From contig DCBC01000008.1 of assembly GCA_002313335.1 (NCBI GenBank), positions 8,654 to 15,604 on the forward strand: a stretch of DNA of 6,951 bases. The letters run 5' to 3'. Source of the DNA: Porticoccaceae bacterium UBA1117 (lineage in GTDB: Bacteria > Pseudomonadota > Gammaproteobacteria > Pseudomonadales > Porticoccaceae). The notes beneath the pieces were generated by a model. It had not been told where the DNA came from. It saw only the letters and a program-made list of their open reading frames with translations, and searched no databases. A program made the translations under genes and the position numbers. How positions within the stretch are numbered: the stretch's first letter is position 1; the number at the start of each line of letters is the position of its first letter. Below are positions 1 through 6,447 of this stretch, one piece after another.

Positions 1-276
1 GCTTGATGAAGCCACCAGCCAAGCTAGATACAGTAAATAGGACACACCAAGAATTTTTATAACGTCATGCAGTATTGGGATGCTCTCGAATATAGTGCCC
101 AAGCCAAGCCCCAGAGCAATAACCATTACTGGAAAGCCTAAGCAAATACCTAAAACATGGGGAATACTGCGCTTAACACCAAAGTTAACCCCAGAAGCCA
201 TTATCATAATATTATTTGGACCGGGGGTGATGCTGGCCGTCGTGGTGAACAACAGTATCGCAAGATAAAACTCCAT
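1..276 (-). CDS. LysE/RhtB family amino-acid exporter, N-terminal part (runs off left edge)
   Basis: Inner-membrane exporter of the LysE/RhtB superfamily, whose members expel amino acids such as lysine, homoserine, threonine or leucine; the substrate here cannot be told. The 92 visible residues open with MEFYLAILLFTT and carry the family signature ITPGPNNIMIM (residues 16-26), followed by a glycine-containing loop (SGVNFGVKRS, 28-37) and a second hydrophobic segment (about 40-60). A third begins near residue 70. Start chosen at the ATG at 276 because AAGGA lies at 288-292, 11 nt upstream, and the N-terminus aligns with the family's usual one. The frame is open to base 1; a full member is about 200-210 residues, so roughly half is missing. 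It lies 70 bp downstream of the XRE-2TM gene on the same strand and may be co-transcribed with it. Family assignment is firm, substrate unknown. Confidence 0.88.
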   Translation of the reverse strand, partial: MEFYLAILLFTTTASITPGPNNIMIMASGVNFGVKRSIPHVLGICLGFPVMVIALGLGLGTIFESIPILHDVIKILGVSYLLYLAWLVASSS

Positions 277-305
277 CGCTGTGTTGTTCCTTTTTGGGAA
301 GATTC

Positions 306-320
306 AGGCAGGTGCTGCCT
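306..320. repeat. short perfect hairpin between the XRE-2TM and LysE genes
   Basis: AGGCAG (306-311) and CTGCCT (315-320) are perfect complements around a 3-nt loop. The hairpin lies 26 bp past the XRE-2TM stop and about 14 bp before the LysE ribosome binding site. Neither strand shows a T run after it, so it is not a classical intrinsic terminator; it could be a weak attenuator, an mRNA stabiliser or chance. Confidence 0.3.
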
Positions 321-346
321 ATTACTTTACCACCCCAAGTATGAGT

Positions 347-814
347 TCAAAGCTTTTTACCTAACCTTTTTTCAATTTGTTTTTTCTCCCACTCAGGGCC
401 AAAGAGATTAAATACTTCAAATACAGACAGGGCATGGGCGACGAGACCTATACCCCATCCAAAGGCGGGCCAGATAACCCAGAAATGCTCTGGCGTTGTC
501 AAAAAATTAAAAATAAACAATCCAGATATAACCATGGCATAGGTAAAGAGGTGGCCGTAAAAGCCTTTTAAATCACGGATATATTCAATAACACGGGCTT
601 CTTCCAAAGATATATTTTGTTCGGTTGGCATAACAGTCTCCGGTTGCAAAGTATAGATTTCAGTTTCAAAAACCGCAGCAAAGGCCTTTAATGATTCAAG
701 ACTGGGTGTTTGGCCTCGCTCAATACGCTGAATAGTGCGAATATTGAGACCAGTCATTTGGGCTAGTTGATCTTGTGACCAACCCCGTTGAATTCTTAGT
801 TTGCGAATAATCAT
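347..814 (-). CDS. XRE-family HTH protein with C-terminal 2TM membrane domain
   Basis: Predicted DNA-binding regulator anchored in the inner membrane. Residues 1-56 form an XRE/Cro-type helix-turn-helix: SQDQLAQMTG (13-22) is helix 2 and NIRTIQRIERG (24-34) the recognition helix, followed by the usual TPSLESLKAFAAVF. A linker (57-75) leads to a 2TM domain (about 76-150): an EYIRDLKGFYGHL lead-in, TM1 about 88-105, the family-typical FWVIWPAFGWGIGLVAHA (111-128) containing TM2, and a charged tail WEKKQIEKRL. At 155 residues it is complete. Start supported by AAGGA at 822-826, 7 nt before the ATG. It lies upstream of the LysE gene on the same strand and divergent from the sugar permease, so either may be a target; that is inference. 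No sensor or effector domain other than the membrane segments is present. Domain calls are strong, role uncertain. Confidence 0.88.
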   Translation of the reverse strand: MIIRKLRIQRGWSQDQLAQMTGLNIRTIQRIERGQTPSLESLKAFAAVFETEIYTLQPETVMPTEQNISLEEARVIEYIRDLKGFYGHLFTYAMVISGLFIFNFLTTPEHFWVIWPAFGWGIGLVAHALSVFEVFNLFGPEWEKKQIEKRLGKKL

Positions 815-979
815 ATTTCATTCCTTTGCTGCTGGAGTCATTATTAAACACCAAGCACTTTTTTAGTAACGGCATTTCAACGACTTTCTTATGACATTTT
901 CTCTATAACAGATTAACAACTGTAGCAAGATTTACACAATCGTCGTGAAAATATCACCAAGTCTCGATTACTGCAAAAA

Positions 980-1054
980 TTATCTTAAAGCGCCTATTAA
1001 TTCTTCAACCGCCGGATTGATATCGTCTAATAAAACAAAACTCGACCAAGTAAC
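980..1054 (-). pseudogene. possible remnant of a gene's 3' end (coding-like fragment without start)
   Basis: One minus-strand frame is open for 24 codons and ends in TAA at 980-982. It reads VTWSSFVLLDD followed by INPAVEELIGALR, which has the composition and amphipathic pattern of a real protein C-terminus rather than random AT-rich translation. It has no ATG, GTG or TTG, and an in-frame TAA lies just before it (1055-1057). The neighbouring frame upstream is open and ends at a TAG around 1027-1029, so the two could be joined by one frameshift near the T-rich run at 1031-1040. I cannot name a parent family. It may be chance. Confidence 0.2.
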
Positions 1055-1095
1055 TTATTGTTGCGATTAAACAGGCTCCGTGCCAAGCATACCTG

Positions 1096-1124
1096 TTGCA
1101 TGAATCTGCTAGTCAAACTATGCT
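1096..1124 (+). promoter_or_regulatory. candidate sigma70 promoter for the sugar permease gene
   Basis: TTGCAT (1096-1101) and TATGCT (1119-1124) are separated by exactly 17 nt and lie 51 bp before the permease ATG. The matches to consensus are only 3/6 and 4/6, so this is the best-placed candidate and not a certain promoter. Confidence 0.3.
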
Positions 1125-1175
1125 CCACAACTAACAAAAATTTACTCAAACAACTTTTACTTTTTGGGGGTACAG

Positions 1176-2402
1176 ATGGCAGGCTCAAATCCAGATAGCT
1201 CAGCAACAACAGTGTCAGAAGGCCAACAGCAAGAAACACAAAAGTTTGCGTTTATCGCAATGACGTGTCTGTTCTTCTTCTGGGGTTTTATCACCGTTCT
1301 TAATGACATTTTAATTCCATTTCTAAAAGAGTCATTCGACCTTAATTATACTCAAGCCATGTTAGTGCAGTTTTGTTTTTTTGGCGCTTACTTTATTGTG
1401 TCTCCATTTGCTGGACGATTAATAGACAAGGTTGGCTTTCAAACAGGTATTGTCATTGGGCTGCTAACAACTGCATTGGGTTGTATTTTGTTCTATCCCT
1501 CCGCAGATCTTCATATTTACGGATTATTTCTTTTTGCGTTTTTTGTTCTTGCCAGTGGAATTACCATTTTGCAGGTAGCGGCTAATCCTTACGTGGCGGC
1601 TTTAGGACCAGACAAAACCGCAGCTAGTCGACTCAACTTGGCCCAAGCGGCTAACTCTCTTGGCACAACGGTAGGCCCGGTAGTGGGTTCTATACTAATT
1701 TTAGGCGTAGTTGCGGCAGATGCCTCCGCAGTCCAGATGCCTTACTTGATGATCGCGGCTGTACTTGTTACGGCGGCGTTGCTGTTCAGAAATATCACCT
1801 TGCCAAAGCTAGCTCATTTAGAAACAAACGACGATGTTGCGGGTGATAGCGTTTGGAACCATCGCTCCTTAGTGCTGGGTGCACTCGCAATATTTATGTA
1901 TGTCGGTGGAGAAGTCTCCATCGGAAGTTTCTTGGTTAATTATTTTGCCGAGAGCTCGATTGCAGGAATGGAGATTGCCGAAGCGGGAGAAATGGTTGGC
2001 TACTACTGGGGAGCTGCAATGATTGGCCGTCTGGTCGGTGCAGTTCTAATGAATTACATTGCTTCCACAAAGTATTTAGCAGCCAATGCGGTGATCGCAA
2101 TTGCGATGATAATTGTCAGCATGAACACCTCTGGCAGTGTAGCGATGTGGTCCATTTTGGCAGTAGGCTTCTTTAACTCTATTATGTTCCCAACCATTTT
2201 CACCTTAGCTGTAAAGGGCTTAGGTGCTATGACTAGTAAGGGCTCAGGGCTAGTGTGCCAAGGTATTGTAGGGGGTGCTTTGGTACCATTAATCCAAGGC
2301 GTAGTTGCTGATAGCATAGGTATTCAATTGAGCTTTGTTGTGCCAATGATGTGTTACATCTACATAGGTTGGTATGCACTAAGAGGCGCTGATCAGGCAT
2401 AA
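1176..2402 (+). CDS. FHS-family sugar:H+ symporter (FucP/GluP/NagP type MFS permease)
   Basis: Inner-membrane major facilitator of the fucose-galactose-glucose-H+ symporter family, importing a hexose or amino sugar; which one is not decidable. The 408-residue protein has about 12 hydrophobic segments. Signatures: FFFWGFITVLNDILIPFLK (33-51), GRLIDKVG (80-87), ITILQVAANPYVAALGPD (129-146) and SRLNLAQAANSLGTTVGP (151-168). From family knowledge, D44 aligns with E. coli FucP Asp46, while the FucP Glu135 position is Gln133, as in glucose/galactose or GlcNAc (GluP/NagP) members, which argues against a true fucose permease. The ATG at 1176 is preferred: GGGGG at 1166-1170 sits 5 nt upstream. A TTG at 1164 would add four residues but has no ribosome site. 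No sugar-catabolic gene adjoins it. The gene ends 26 bp before a strong terminator. Confidence 0.9.
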   Translation: MAGSNPDSSATTVSEGQQQETQKFAFIAMTCLFFFWGFITVLNDILIPFLKESFDLNYTQAMLVQFCFFGAYFIVSPFAGRLIDKVGFQTGIVIGLLTTALGCILFYPSADLHIYGLFLFAFFVLASGITILQVAANPYVAALGPDKTAASRLNLAQAANSLGTTVGPVVGSILILGVVAADASAVQMPYLMIAAVLVTAALLFRNITLPKLAHLETNDDVAGDSVWNHRSLVLGALAIFMYVGGEVSIGSFLVNYFAESSIAGMEIAEAGEMVGYYWGAAMIGRLVGAVLMNYIASTKYLAANAVIAIAMIIVSMNTSGSVAMWSILAVGFFNSIMFPTIFTLAVKGLGAMTSKGSGLVCQGIVGGALVPLIQGVVADSIGIQLSFVVPMMCYIYIGWYALRGADQA

Positions 2403-2428
2403 CAGCTATAGACTGGAAATTAACACCT

Positions 2429-2468
2429 AAAAAATGGCAACTTTGGATTCCCGAGGTTGCCATTTTTT
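2429..2468 (+). terminator. strong intrinsic terminator of the permease gene, probably bidirectional
   Basis: AAAAAATGGCAAC (2429-2441) is a perfect 13-base complement of GTTGCCATTTTTT (2456-2468). The inner bases also pair (CTTTGG with CCGAGG, using G-T wobbles), giving about 18 pairs around an ATTC tetraloop at 2447-2450. The T tract serves the plus strand and the A tract would serve the minus strand. It separates the permease gene from the TauE gene 51 bp further on. Confidence 0.88.
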
Positions 2469-2499
2469 GTTTTAATGGCGCGCCTTTAACCCACGTTAA

Positions 2500-2505
2500 T
2501 ATACT
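2500..2505 (+). promoter_or_regulatory. candidate -10 box for the TauE/SafE gene
   Basis: TATACT matches the sigma70 -10 consensus at five of six positions and lies 14 nt before the ATG at 2520. No recognisable -35 element is found at 16-18 nt upstream. If used, transcription would begin about 8 nt before the start codon. Confidence 0.25.
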
Positions 2506-2519
2506 TTGGACTACTTTTA

Positions 2520-3272
2520 ATGATCGAACTGATTGCTGATATCGGCTTATTAGAGCTTTTACTAATATGGTCAGTAGTTGTGTTTGCCTCCATTCTTCGG
2601 TCATTTACTGGTTTTGGGTTTGCGCTCACGGCCGTTCCTGTATTTGCTCTGTTCTTAACGCCGCTTGAATCAGTAGTTCTTAGTGCAGCATTGACGCTGA
2701 CTAGTAATTTAATTGGCGTACGCAATTATTGGGGTATTGTGCCATTGAAGCCAATGGTGCCATTAGTATTTATGGCGATTATTGGAACGGCGATTGGAAC
2801 GGCGATACTGTCATTTATTTCAACTGCCCAATTTCAATTATGGGCAGGTATTTCGGTAATAATCGCCTGTGTGGTACTGATGTTTTTCAAGCCTACGACT
2901 CGACGAGTTAGTCCTTTGCTGACCAGTTTTACCGGCCTGCTGTCTGGTCTGATGAATGGTGCTTTGGCCATACCAGGCCCACCAATGATTATTTATGTGA
3001 TGCTTACAGAACCGGTCCCAGAGCGAAGTCGAGCGTTATTGATCACCTTTTTCTTAGCCTCCGCTGCTATAGCACTGGTTTCATTCGGGGTGGCAGGGTT
3101 TATTCAAATCCAGTCTCTTTGGCACCTGCTGTTAGCATTTCCGGCCATGGTGGCGGGGGATAAAATTGGTTTTTACCTGTTCAAAAAGTATGGTGGACGG
3201 CTTTACCGTAGAATTGCCATAGCGGGCTTGTTAGCCATCGGCGTCACTATTACATTGCGCACATTGCTATAA
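2520..3272 (+). CDS. TauE/SafE family membrane permease
   Basis: Inner-membrane protein of the TauE/SafE (sulfite exporter/anion permease, formerly DUF81) family; characterised members move sulfite, sulfoacetate or other organic anions, and the substrate here is unknown. The 250 residues are nearly all hydrophobic, with about 7-8 predicted helices. The two family half-repeats are visible: ASILRSFTGFGFALTAVPV (23-41) and SFTGLLSGLMNGALAIPGPP (136-155), each with the glycine-rich start of an inverted half. Length is normal. The ATG at 2520 is the first in frame after the terminator; only a weak GGA (2508-2510) precedes it by 9 nt. An exact 12-bp tandem duplication (2781-2804) repeats Ile-Gly-Thr-Ala within a helix. 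No sulfur-metabolism gene adjoins it, so sulfite export is not supported by context. Confidence 0.88.
   Translation: MIELIADIGLLELLLIWSVVVFASILRSFTGFGFALTAVPVFALFLTPLESVVLSAALTLTSNLIGVRNYWGIVPLKPMVPLVFMAIIGTAIGTAILSFISTAQFQLWAGISVIIACVVLMFFKPTTRRVSPLLTSFTGLLSGLMNGALAIPGPPMIIYVMLTEPVPERSRALLITFFLASAAIALVSFGVAGFIQIQSLWHLLLAFPAMVAGDKIGFYLFKKYGGRLYRRIAIAGLLAIGVTITLRTLL
2781..2804 (+). repeat. exact 12-bp tandem duplication inside the TauE/SafE gene
   Basis: ATTGGAACGGCG occurs twice in direct succession (2781-2792 and 2793-2804), in frame, encoding Ile-Gly-Thr-Ala twice (residues 88-95) in a predicted transmembrane helix. The copies are identical at the DNA level, including synonymous positions. 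Confidence 0.9.
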
Positions 3273-3283
3273 CTAATGTACGC
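3257..3283 (+). repeat. hairpin overlapping the TauE/SafE stop codon
   Basis: GCGCACATT (3257-3265) pairs with AATGTACGC (3275-3283) at eight of nine positions around a 9-nt loop that contains the stop codon TAA (3270-3272). No T tract follows, so it is at best a weak terminator or mRNA 3' stabiliser. Confidence 0.25.
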
Positions 3284-3298
3284 CCAGCACTAGGACAT

Positions 3299-3327
3299 TA
3301 TTTATCAGTGTTCTTCAGTGATATAAA
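3299..3327 (+). promoter_or_regulatory. weak candidate promoter region for the M28 peptidase gene
   Basis: The 106-bp gap before the peptidase is very AT-rich. TATAAA (3322-3327) is a reasonable -10 box, but the -35 position holds only TATTTA. A short direct repeat of TCAGTG (3305-3310 and 3315-3320) lies in the spacer and could be an operator half-site pair or chance. Confidence 0.2.
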
Positions 3328-3378
3328 AAATTACACTATCTGTTGATTAAAAAATTTAAGTAACTCGGAGTTTTGGAT

Positions 3379-4650
3379 ATGCTATTTACTAAAAATTACT
3401 TTTTTTGTAATCAAGTAGGCGCTGCTAAAGCTATTAAACTTTTGATGTTATTCGGTTTGTGCGCTACCTGTAACGTTTCAGTAGTTGCCTCTGAAAGTGC
3501 CGATACAACTGCGCAATTAGTAAGTAGACTCACCCTTGAGAGCTACAAAGCTACCCTTAAAGGGCTGACTCAATTTGGTGATCGACGACAGGGTACTACT
3601 CGTAATCGTGACGCACTTACTTGGATAGAACAGCAACTACTGCAAATGGGTTGTGATGACGTGGAACGTATGTCTTTTAGCTATGACCCTGAGCCGCGTG
3701 TGCCAAGAGTACGAAAACTCATTACCAATGATCCAGACCAGCTCAAAACATCTACTGGTGGAGCCGTAGGCCGGAATGGCAATGGCCCTGGCGGAGCATC
3801 TGTATATGGCTATCGAGCAACTACTGGCGTTAACCGCGATTCTGCCGCGCAGTTAGATGAGCGAATTCGTACGCTAAATGCAGAGCAGCCAGTCAATGGT
3901 GTGCGGCACCAAGTTTACTGCACAAAAATTGGAACTAGCCGACCTGATGAAATGTACATTGTTGGCGCTCATTTTGATGGGCATGGGGTCAATGAGGCCG
4001 TGAATGACGACGGTTCGGGAACAGCCTTAGTCATGGAGCTAGCGCGTATCTTCAATGCGTCTGATGTCCGCACCGAACGCTCAATTCGCTTTGCTCTTTG
4101 GAATAACGAAGAGACCGGGCTAAATGGGTCTAAAGCATATGTTCAGCAACGCCAAAAACTGCAAGGTATTGAGAGTCCAGCTGGGTCTGGTGAATTCCCT
4201 GAGCCACGCTGGTTGGGAATGATCCAGCATGACATGATGCTATGGGATCATGGGGCCCCAAGAGCTGACGGGTCGGTTAGTTCGGAGCAACGACCGGAGG
4301 CGGATGTCAATATTGAGTTTCAATCTAAGTCAGATTTGGCTACCAATTCAATGCAATTAGCTTTTATTTTTAAGGCTGCAGCGGACAAATACAACACAGA
4401 TTATCCAGCCACTGTTGGCCCGCATATGACAAACACCGACTCCACGCCATTTATGAATATTGTGCCCTCTATTAGTCTTCGAGAAAATGAGCGGGGCGCA
4501 CACACAGGTGCAGGATGGAATCCAACGTGGCACACGCCTTTAGACGTGTGGACAACTTTTAGTGACAAAGATTTTAGATTGGGTTTGAATGCCGCCCAAA
4601 CTACGCTGTCTGCTATCTCGGAGCTCACGGGTGCTAAGGTTGAGGAATAG
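3379..4650 (+). CDS. exported M28-family zinc metallopeptidase
   Basis: Predicted secreted or periplasmic di-zinc aminopeptidase-like enzyme (423 residues). A long N-region (K5, K17, K20) and a hydrophobic core LLMLFGLCATCNVSVVAS form a signal peptide, probably cut near A37. The M28 metal and catalytic set is complete: H198 and D200 in AHFDGH, bridging D210 in NDDGSG, catalytic E244 with ligand E245 in NNEETG, D285 in IQHDM, and H385 in WHTPLD. The spacings H198-D210 and H198-E245 equal those I recall for Streptomyces griseus aminopeptidase (12 and 47). Residues 127-144 form a glycine-rich loop before the catalytic core. The ATG at 3379 is preferred over TTG at 3373 because GGAG (3367-3370) sits 8 nt before the ATG and only 2 nt before the TTG. 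It converges on the FG-GAP gene. Family firm; substrate unknown. Confidence 0.92.
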   Translation: MLFTKNYFFCNQVGAAKAIKLLMLFGLCATCNVSVVASESADTTAQLVSRLTLESYKATLKGLTQFGDRRQGTTRNRDALTWIEQQLLQMGCDDVERMSFSYDPEPRVPRVRKLITNDPDQLKTSTGGAVGRNGNGPGGASVYGYRATTGVNRDSAAQLDERIRTLNAEQPVNGVRHQVYCTKIGTSRPDEMYIVGAHFDGHGVNEAVNDDGSGTALVMELARIFNASDVRTERSIRFALWNNEETGLNGSKAYVQQRQKLQGIESPAGSGEFPEPRWLGMIQHDMMLWDHGAPRADGSVSSEQRPEADVNIEFQSKSDLATNSMQLAFIFKAAADKYNTDYPATVGPHMTNTDSTPFMNIVPSISLRENERGAHTGAGWNPTWHTPLDVWTTFSDKDFRLGLNAAQTTLSAISELTGAKVEE

Positions 4651-4658
4651 GGGTGATC

Positions 4659-4687
4659 AGCGCTTTATTGAGGATAATATTGGCGCT
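4659..4687. other. short convergent gap with a weak stem
   Basis: The 37-bp gap between convergent stops holds AGCGC (4659-4663) and GCGCT (4683-4687), which could form a 5-bp stem with a 19-nt loop. This is too weak to call a terminator confidently. The octamer GCGCTTTA is also directly repeated here. Confidence 0.2.
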
Positions 4688-6217
4688 TTAGTCTCTGAAT
4701 GACACCACTGATATGGTGGTATTACCATCATTATCGCGGGTCAAAATTAGCTCGTCCCTGCCATCATTGTCAACGTCGTGAACGGTAAATCCAGCTCGGC
4801 TGGCCGGTAGCTCTAGAGATAATTTAATGGCTTTCTTGGCAAACATTTTCTGGCCGGGTTGTCCGGGATAGACTAGCAGAGTCCCTTCTCCTTTTTGTAC
4901 CAAAAGATCCTTTCGGCCGTCGCCGGTAACGTCCGCACCTAAAACGGCTGGAACAAATAGTTCACCACTGCCAAAATCGAAGCGTGCTGAAATCGTCTTT
5001 CTGGTGCTCGGTTTATCTGGAAATTTGCCATTGACCATCTTGTAAATGGAGACATCCACAGATACTGACCGGGTAATTAGTGCCCTAATAACAGCGCCTA
5101 TGCTTATATCTACCGACGTAATAACAAACTCTTGGTTACCATCACCAGATACATCTAGACGCTCATTCTCAAATTGAAAACCATCTGTACTAATAACCGA
5201 GGAGGGACTGTCAGCAAACACCAATAGGTTGTTTTCACCCACTTCGCCCAGGTAAACCTCGTACTCGGACTCCCAGCCAAAGATACCCTCGGCTTTAATC
5301 CGTTTGACGATAAGATCACTCACACCATCATTGTTAATATCTACAACTTCGTCTAAAAGTCTGTTTTTACTATTGTTGTTTTTAGCATCCTCGCCAATAT
5401 TAATCTGAGCGTAACCGCCTAACATATCTTTGAGGTTGGCATCCAAATTAACGGGTATCTTTGCAAACCCGCCTAGATTATTTTGTCGATGTACCTGAAA
5501 ATAACCGTCTTGCCAAAAAGCGATATCACTTAGACCATCATTGTTCTCATCAATGAGGTGGGCTTCCTCAGCTCGGTAAGCAATGTAGCGTGCGTTCTCT
5601 CCAAAGCTCATGTTAGGGCGTGGACCGACTAGTTGGGGTTGTTGAAAACCGCTATCGCTTTGCAATGCTACCGCCCAACCATCAAAGTTAGGCATTAATA
5701 AGTCGTCTAACGTATCGCCATTAATATCGGTAAACATCTCAATCAGTGGAGATGAACCCCAGCTACGCCCAGAAAACATTGATGACGTTTTTAATAAGGG
5801 TTTGAAGTCTGTCGTAGTCTCGTCTAAGTAAACCAATTGGGACCCCTGCAAGCCCACCAATTGCATAGTATTGGTAGTTCTTATGGTGTCTACTAAATCC
5901 ATAGAGTCTTCTAGTACCTTAGTTAGCGCCAGGTTCCATTCCAAGTCTCTGCGCTGAAAAATCTTGATTGTACGAATAGGCTCAGTGCCAAGCCCTTGAA
6001 TCTGTTTTTCTAGTTGATTGATCTCTGGTGTTTCTACTATTAATAGTTTGGCAATGTCTGAAGATTCAATGGAAAAAGGAATGACGTCGATATTATGTTT
6101 GGGACTGACATCAATAGTATCAATATCGAAGTCCAAGGCGACTAACGATGTCGAACAGGTTAGCCCTGCAATAGGCAAAAAGCATGCAGCAAAATATCTT
6201 AAATGGATTAATCTCAT
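4688..6217 (-). CDS. secreted FG-GAP/VCBS-repeat calcium-loop protein
   Basis: Exported protein of 509 residues, probably a beta-propeller. The signal peptide (n-region R2, R7; core about 8-20) ends in SLVA, with likely cleavage after A27. The remainder carries six calcium-loop motifs of the DxDxDG type found in FG-GAP/VCBS repeats: DINGDTLDD (164-172), DENNDGLSD (223-231), DINNDGVSD (293-301), DVSGDGNQE (355-363), DVTGDGRKD (429-437) and DVDNDGRDE (481-489). Their spacing of roughly 50-75 residues fits one loop per blade. Residues 30-160 have no clear motif. There is no catalytic domain, membrane anchor or sorting tail, so function is unknown; relatives often act in adhesion or as accessory parts of surface and polysaccharide systems. 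The ATG at 6217 has only a weak GAGAG 13 nt upstream, but the signal peptide supports it. Cysteine 21 does not fit a lipobox. Confidence 0.85.
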   Translation of the reverse strand: MRLIHLRYFAACFLPIAGLTCSTSLVALDFDIDTIDVSPKHNIDVIPFSIESSDIAKLLIVETPEINQLEKQIQGLGTEPIRTIKIFQRRDLEWNLALTKVLEDSMDLVDTIRTTNTMQLVGLQGSQLVYLDETTTDFKPLLKTSSMFSGRSWGSSPLIEMFTDINGDTLDDLLMPNFDGWAVALQSDSGFQQPQLVGPRPNMSFGENARYIAYRAEEAHLIDENNDGLSDIAFWQDGYFQVHRQNNLGGFAKIPVNLDANLKDMLGGYAQINIGEDAKNNNSKNRLLDEVVDINNDGVSDLIVKRIKAEGIFGWESEYEVYLGEVGENNLLVFADSPSSVISTDGFQFENERLDVSGDGNQEFVITSVDISIGAVIRALITRSVSVDVSIYKMVNGKFPDKPSTRKTISARFDFGSGELFVPAVLGADVTGDGRKDLLVQKGEGTLLVYPGQPGQKMFAKKAIKLSLELPASRAGFTVHDVDNDGRDELILTRDNDGNTTISVVSFRD

Positions 6218-6302
6218 CGCTTAATTAAAACTCTCTGTGTTTTTGGCTGATTCATATGATGTTAGGACAGTTTCTTATGACATCAGTGTTCTTATCGGGT
6301 TC

Positions 6303-6329
6303 ATTTTATAATGTGGGGGCAGTGTACAA
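6303..6329 (-). promoter_or_regulatory. weak candidate promoter for the FG-GAP/VCBS gene
   Basis: On the minus strand TTGTAC (6324-6329) is followed after 15 nt by TAAAAT (6303-6308), about 85 bp before the ATG. The boxes are fair matches but the spacer is shorter than the usual 16-18 nt. Confidence 0.22.
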
Positions 6330-6447
6330 CAGATGCAGGCGATGTAATTAGATAGGAAGCGGCTTAGCAATGACAGCACATCAAGAGTAGTAATATGAGC
6401 TAAAAATAGTGATATGAAAAAACTTAGTCCTCAAATAGTTAACATTC

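Larger units (their letters stand above)
815..1175. other. divergent intergenic region, 361 bp
   Basis: Gap between the divergent XRE-2TM and sugar permease genes. It is AT-rich. It holds a candidate permease promoter (1096-1124) and a stretch on the minus strand (980-1054) that reads like a protein C-terminus but has no start codon. I see no convincing operator palindrome, riboswitch or RNA gene. No clear promoter for the XRE gene was found: TTGCTA and TATAGA occur on the minus strand around 905-935 with only about 15 nt between them, which is too short to trust. Confidence 0.6.

Noticed and set aside
80..571. Plus-strand open frames across the LysE and XRE genes.
   Set aside because: They are antisense to genes with clear family signatures and have no domain content.
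1027..1239. A 70-codon minus-strand frame beginning inside the permease gene.
   Set aside because: Its N-terminal part is the antisense of the permease start, and it has no ribosome site or family resemblance. Only its 3' surroundings are kept as a possible remnant.
2054..2725. Long open frames on the minus strand over the end of the permease gene and the start of the TauE gene.
   Set aside because: They lie antisense to two well-supported membrane protein genes, run across the strong terminator and show no recognisable domain or ribosome site.
6155..6157. Cys21 of the FG-GAP protein as a lipoprotein cysteine.
   Set aside because: The preceding residues Gly-Leu-Thr do not fit a lipobox, and a good type I cleavage site (SLVA) follows.
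885..6283. The 13-mer TTTCTTATGACAT occurs in two intergenic regions (885-897 and 6271-6283).
   Set aside because: One shared 13-mer within 7 kb of AT-rich sequence is expected by chance at an appreciable rate. Neither copy is palindromic and their positions relative to genes do not match.
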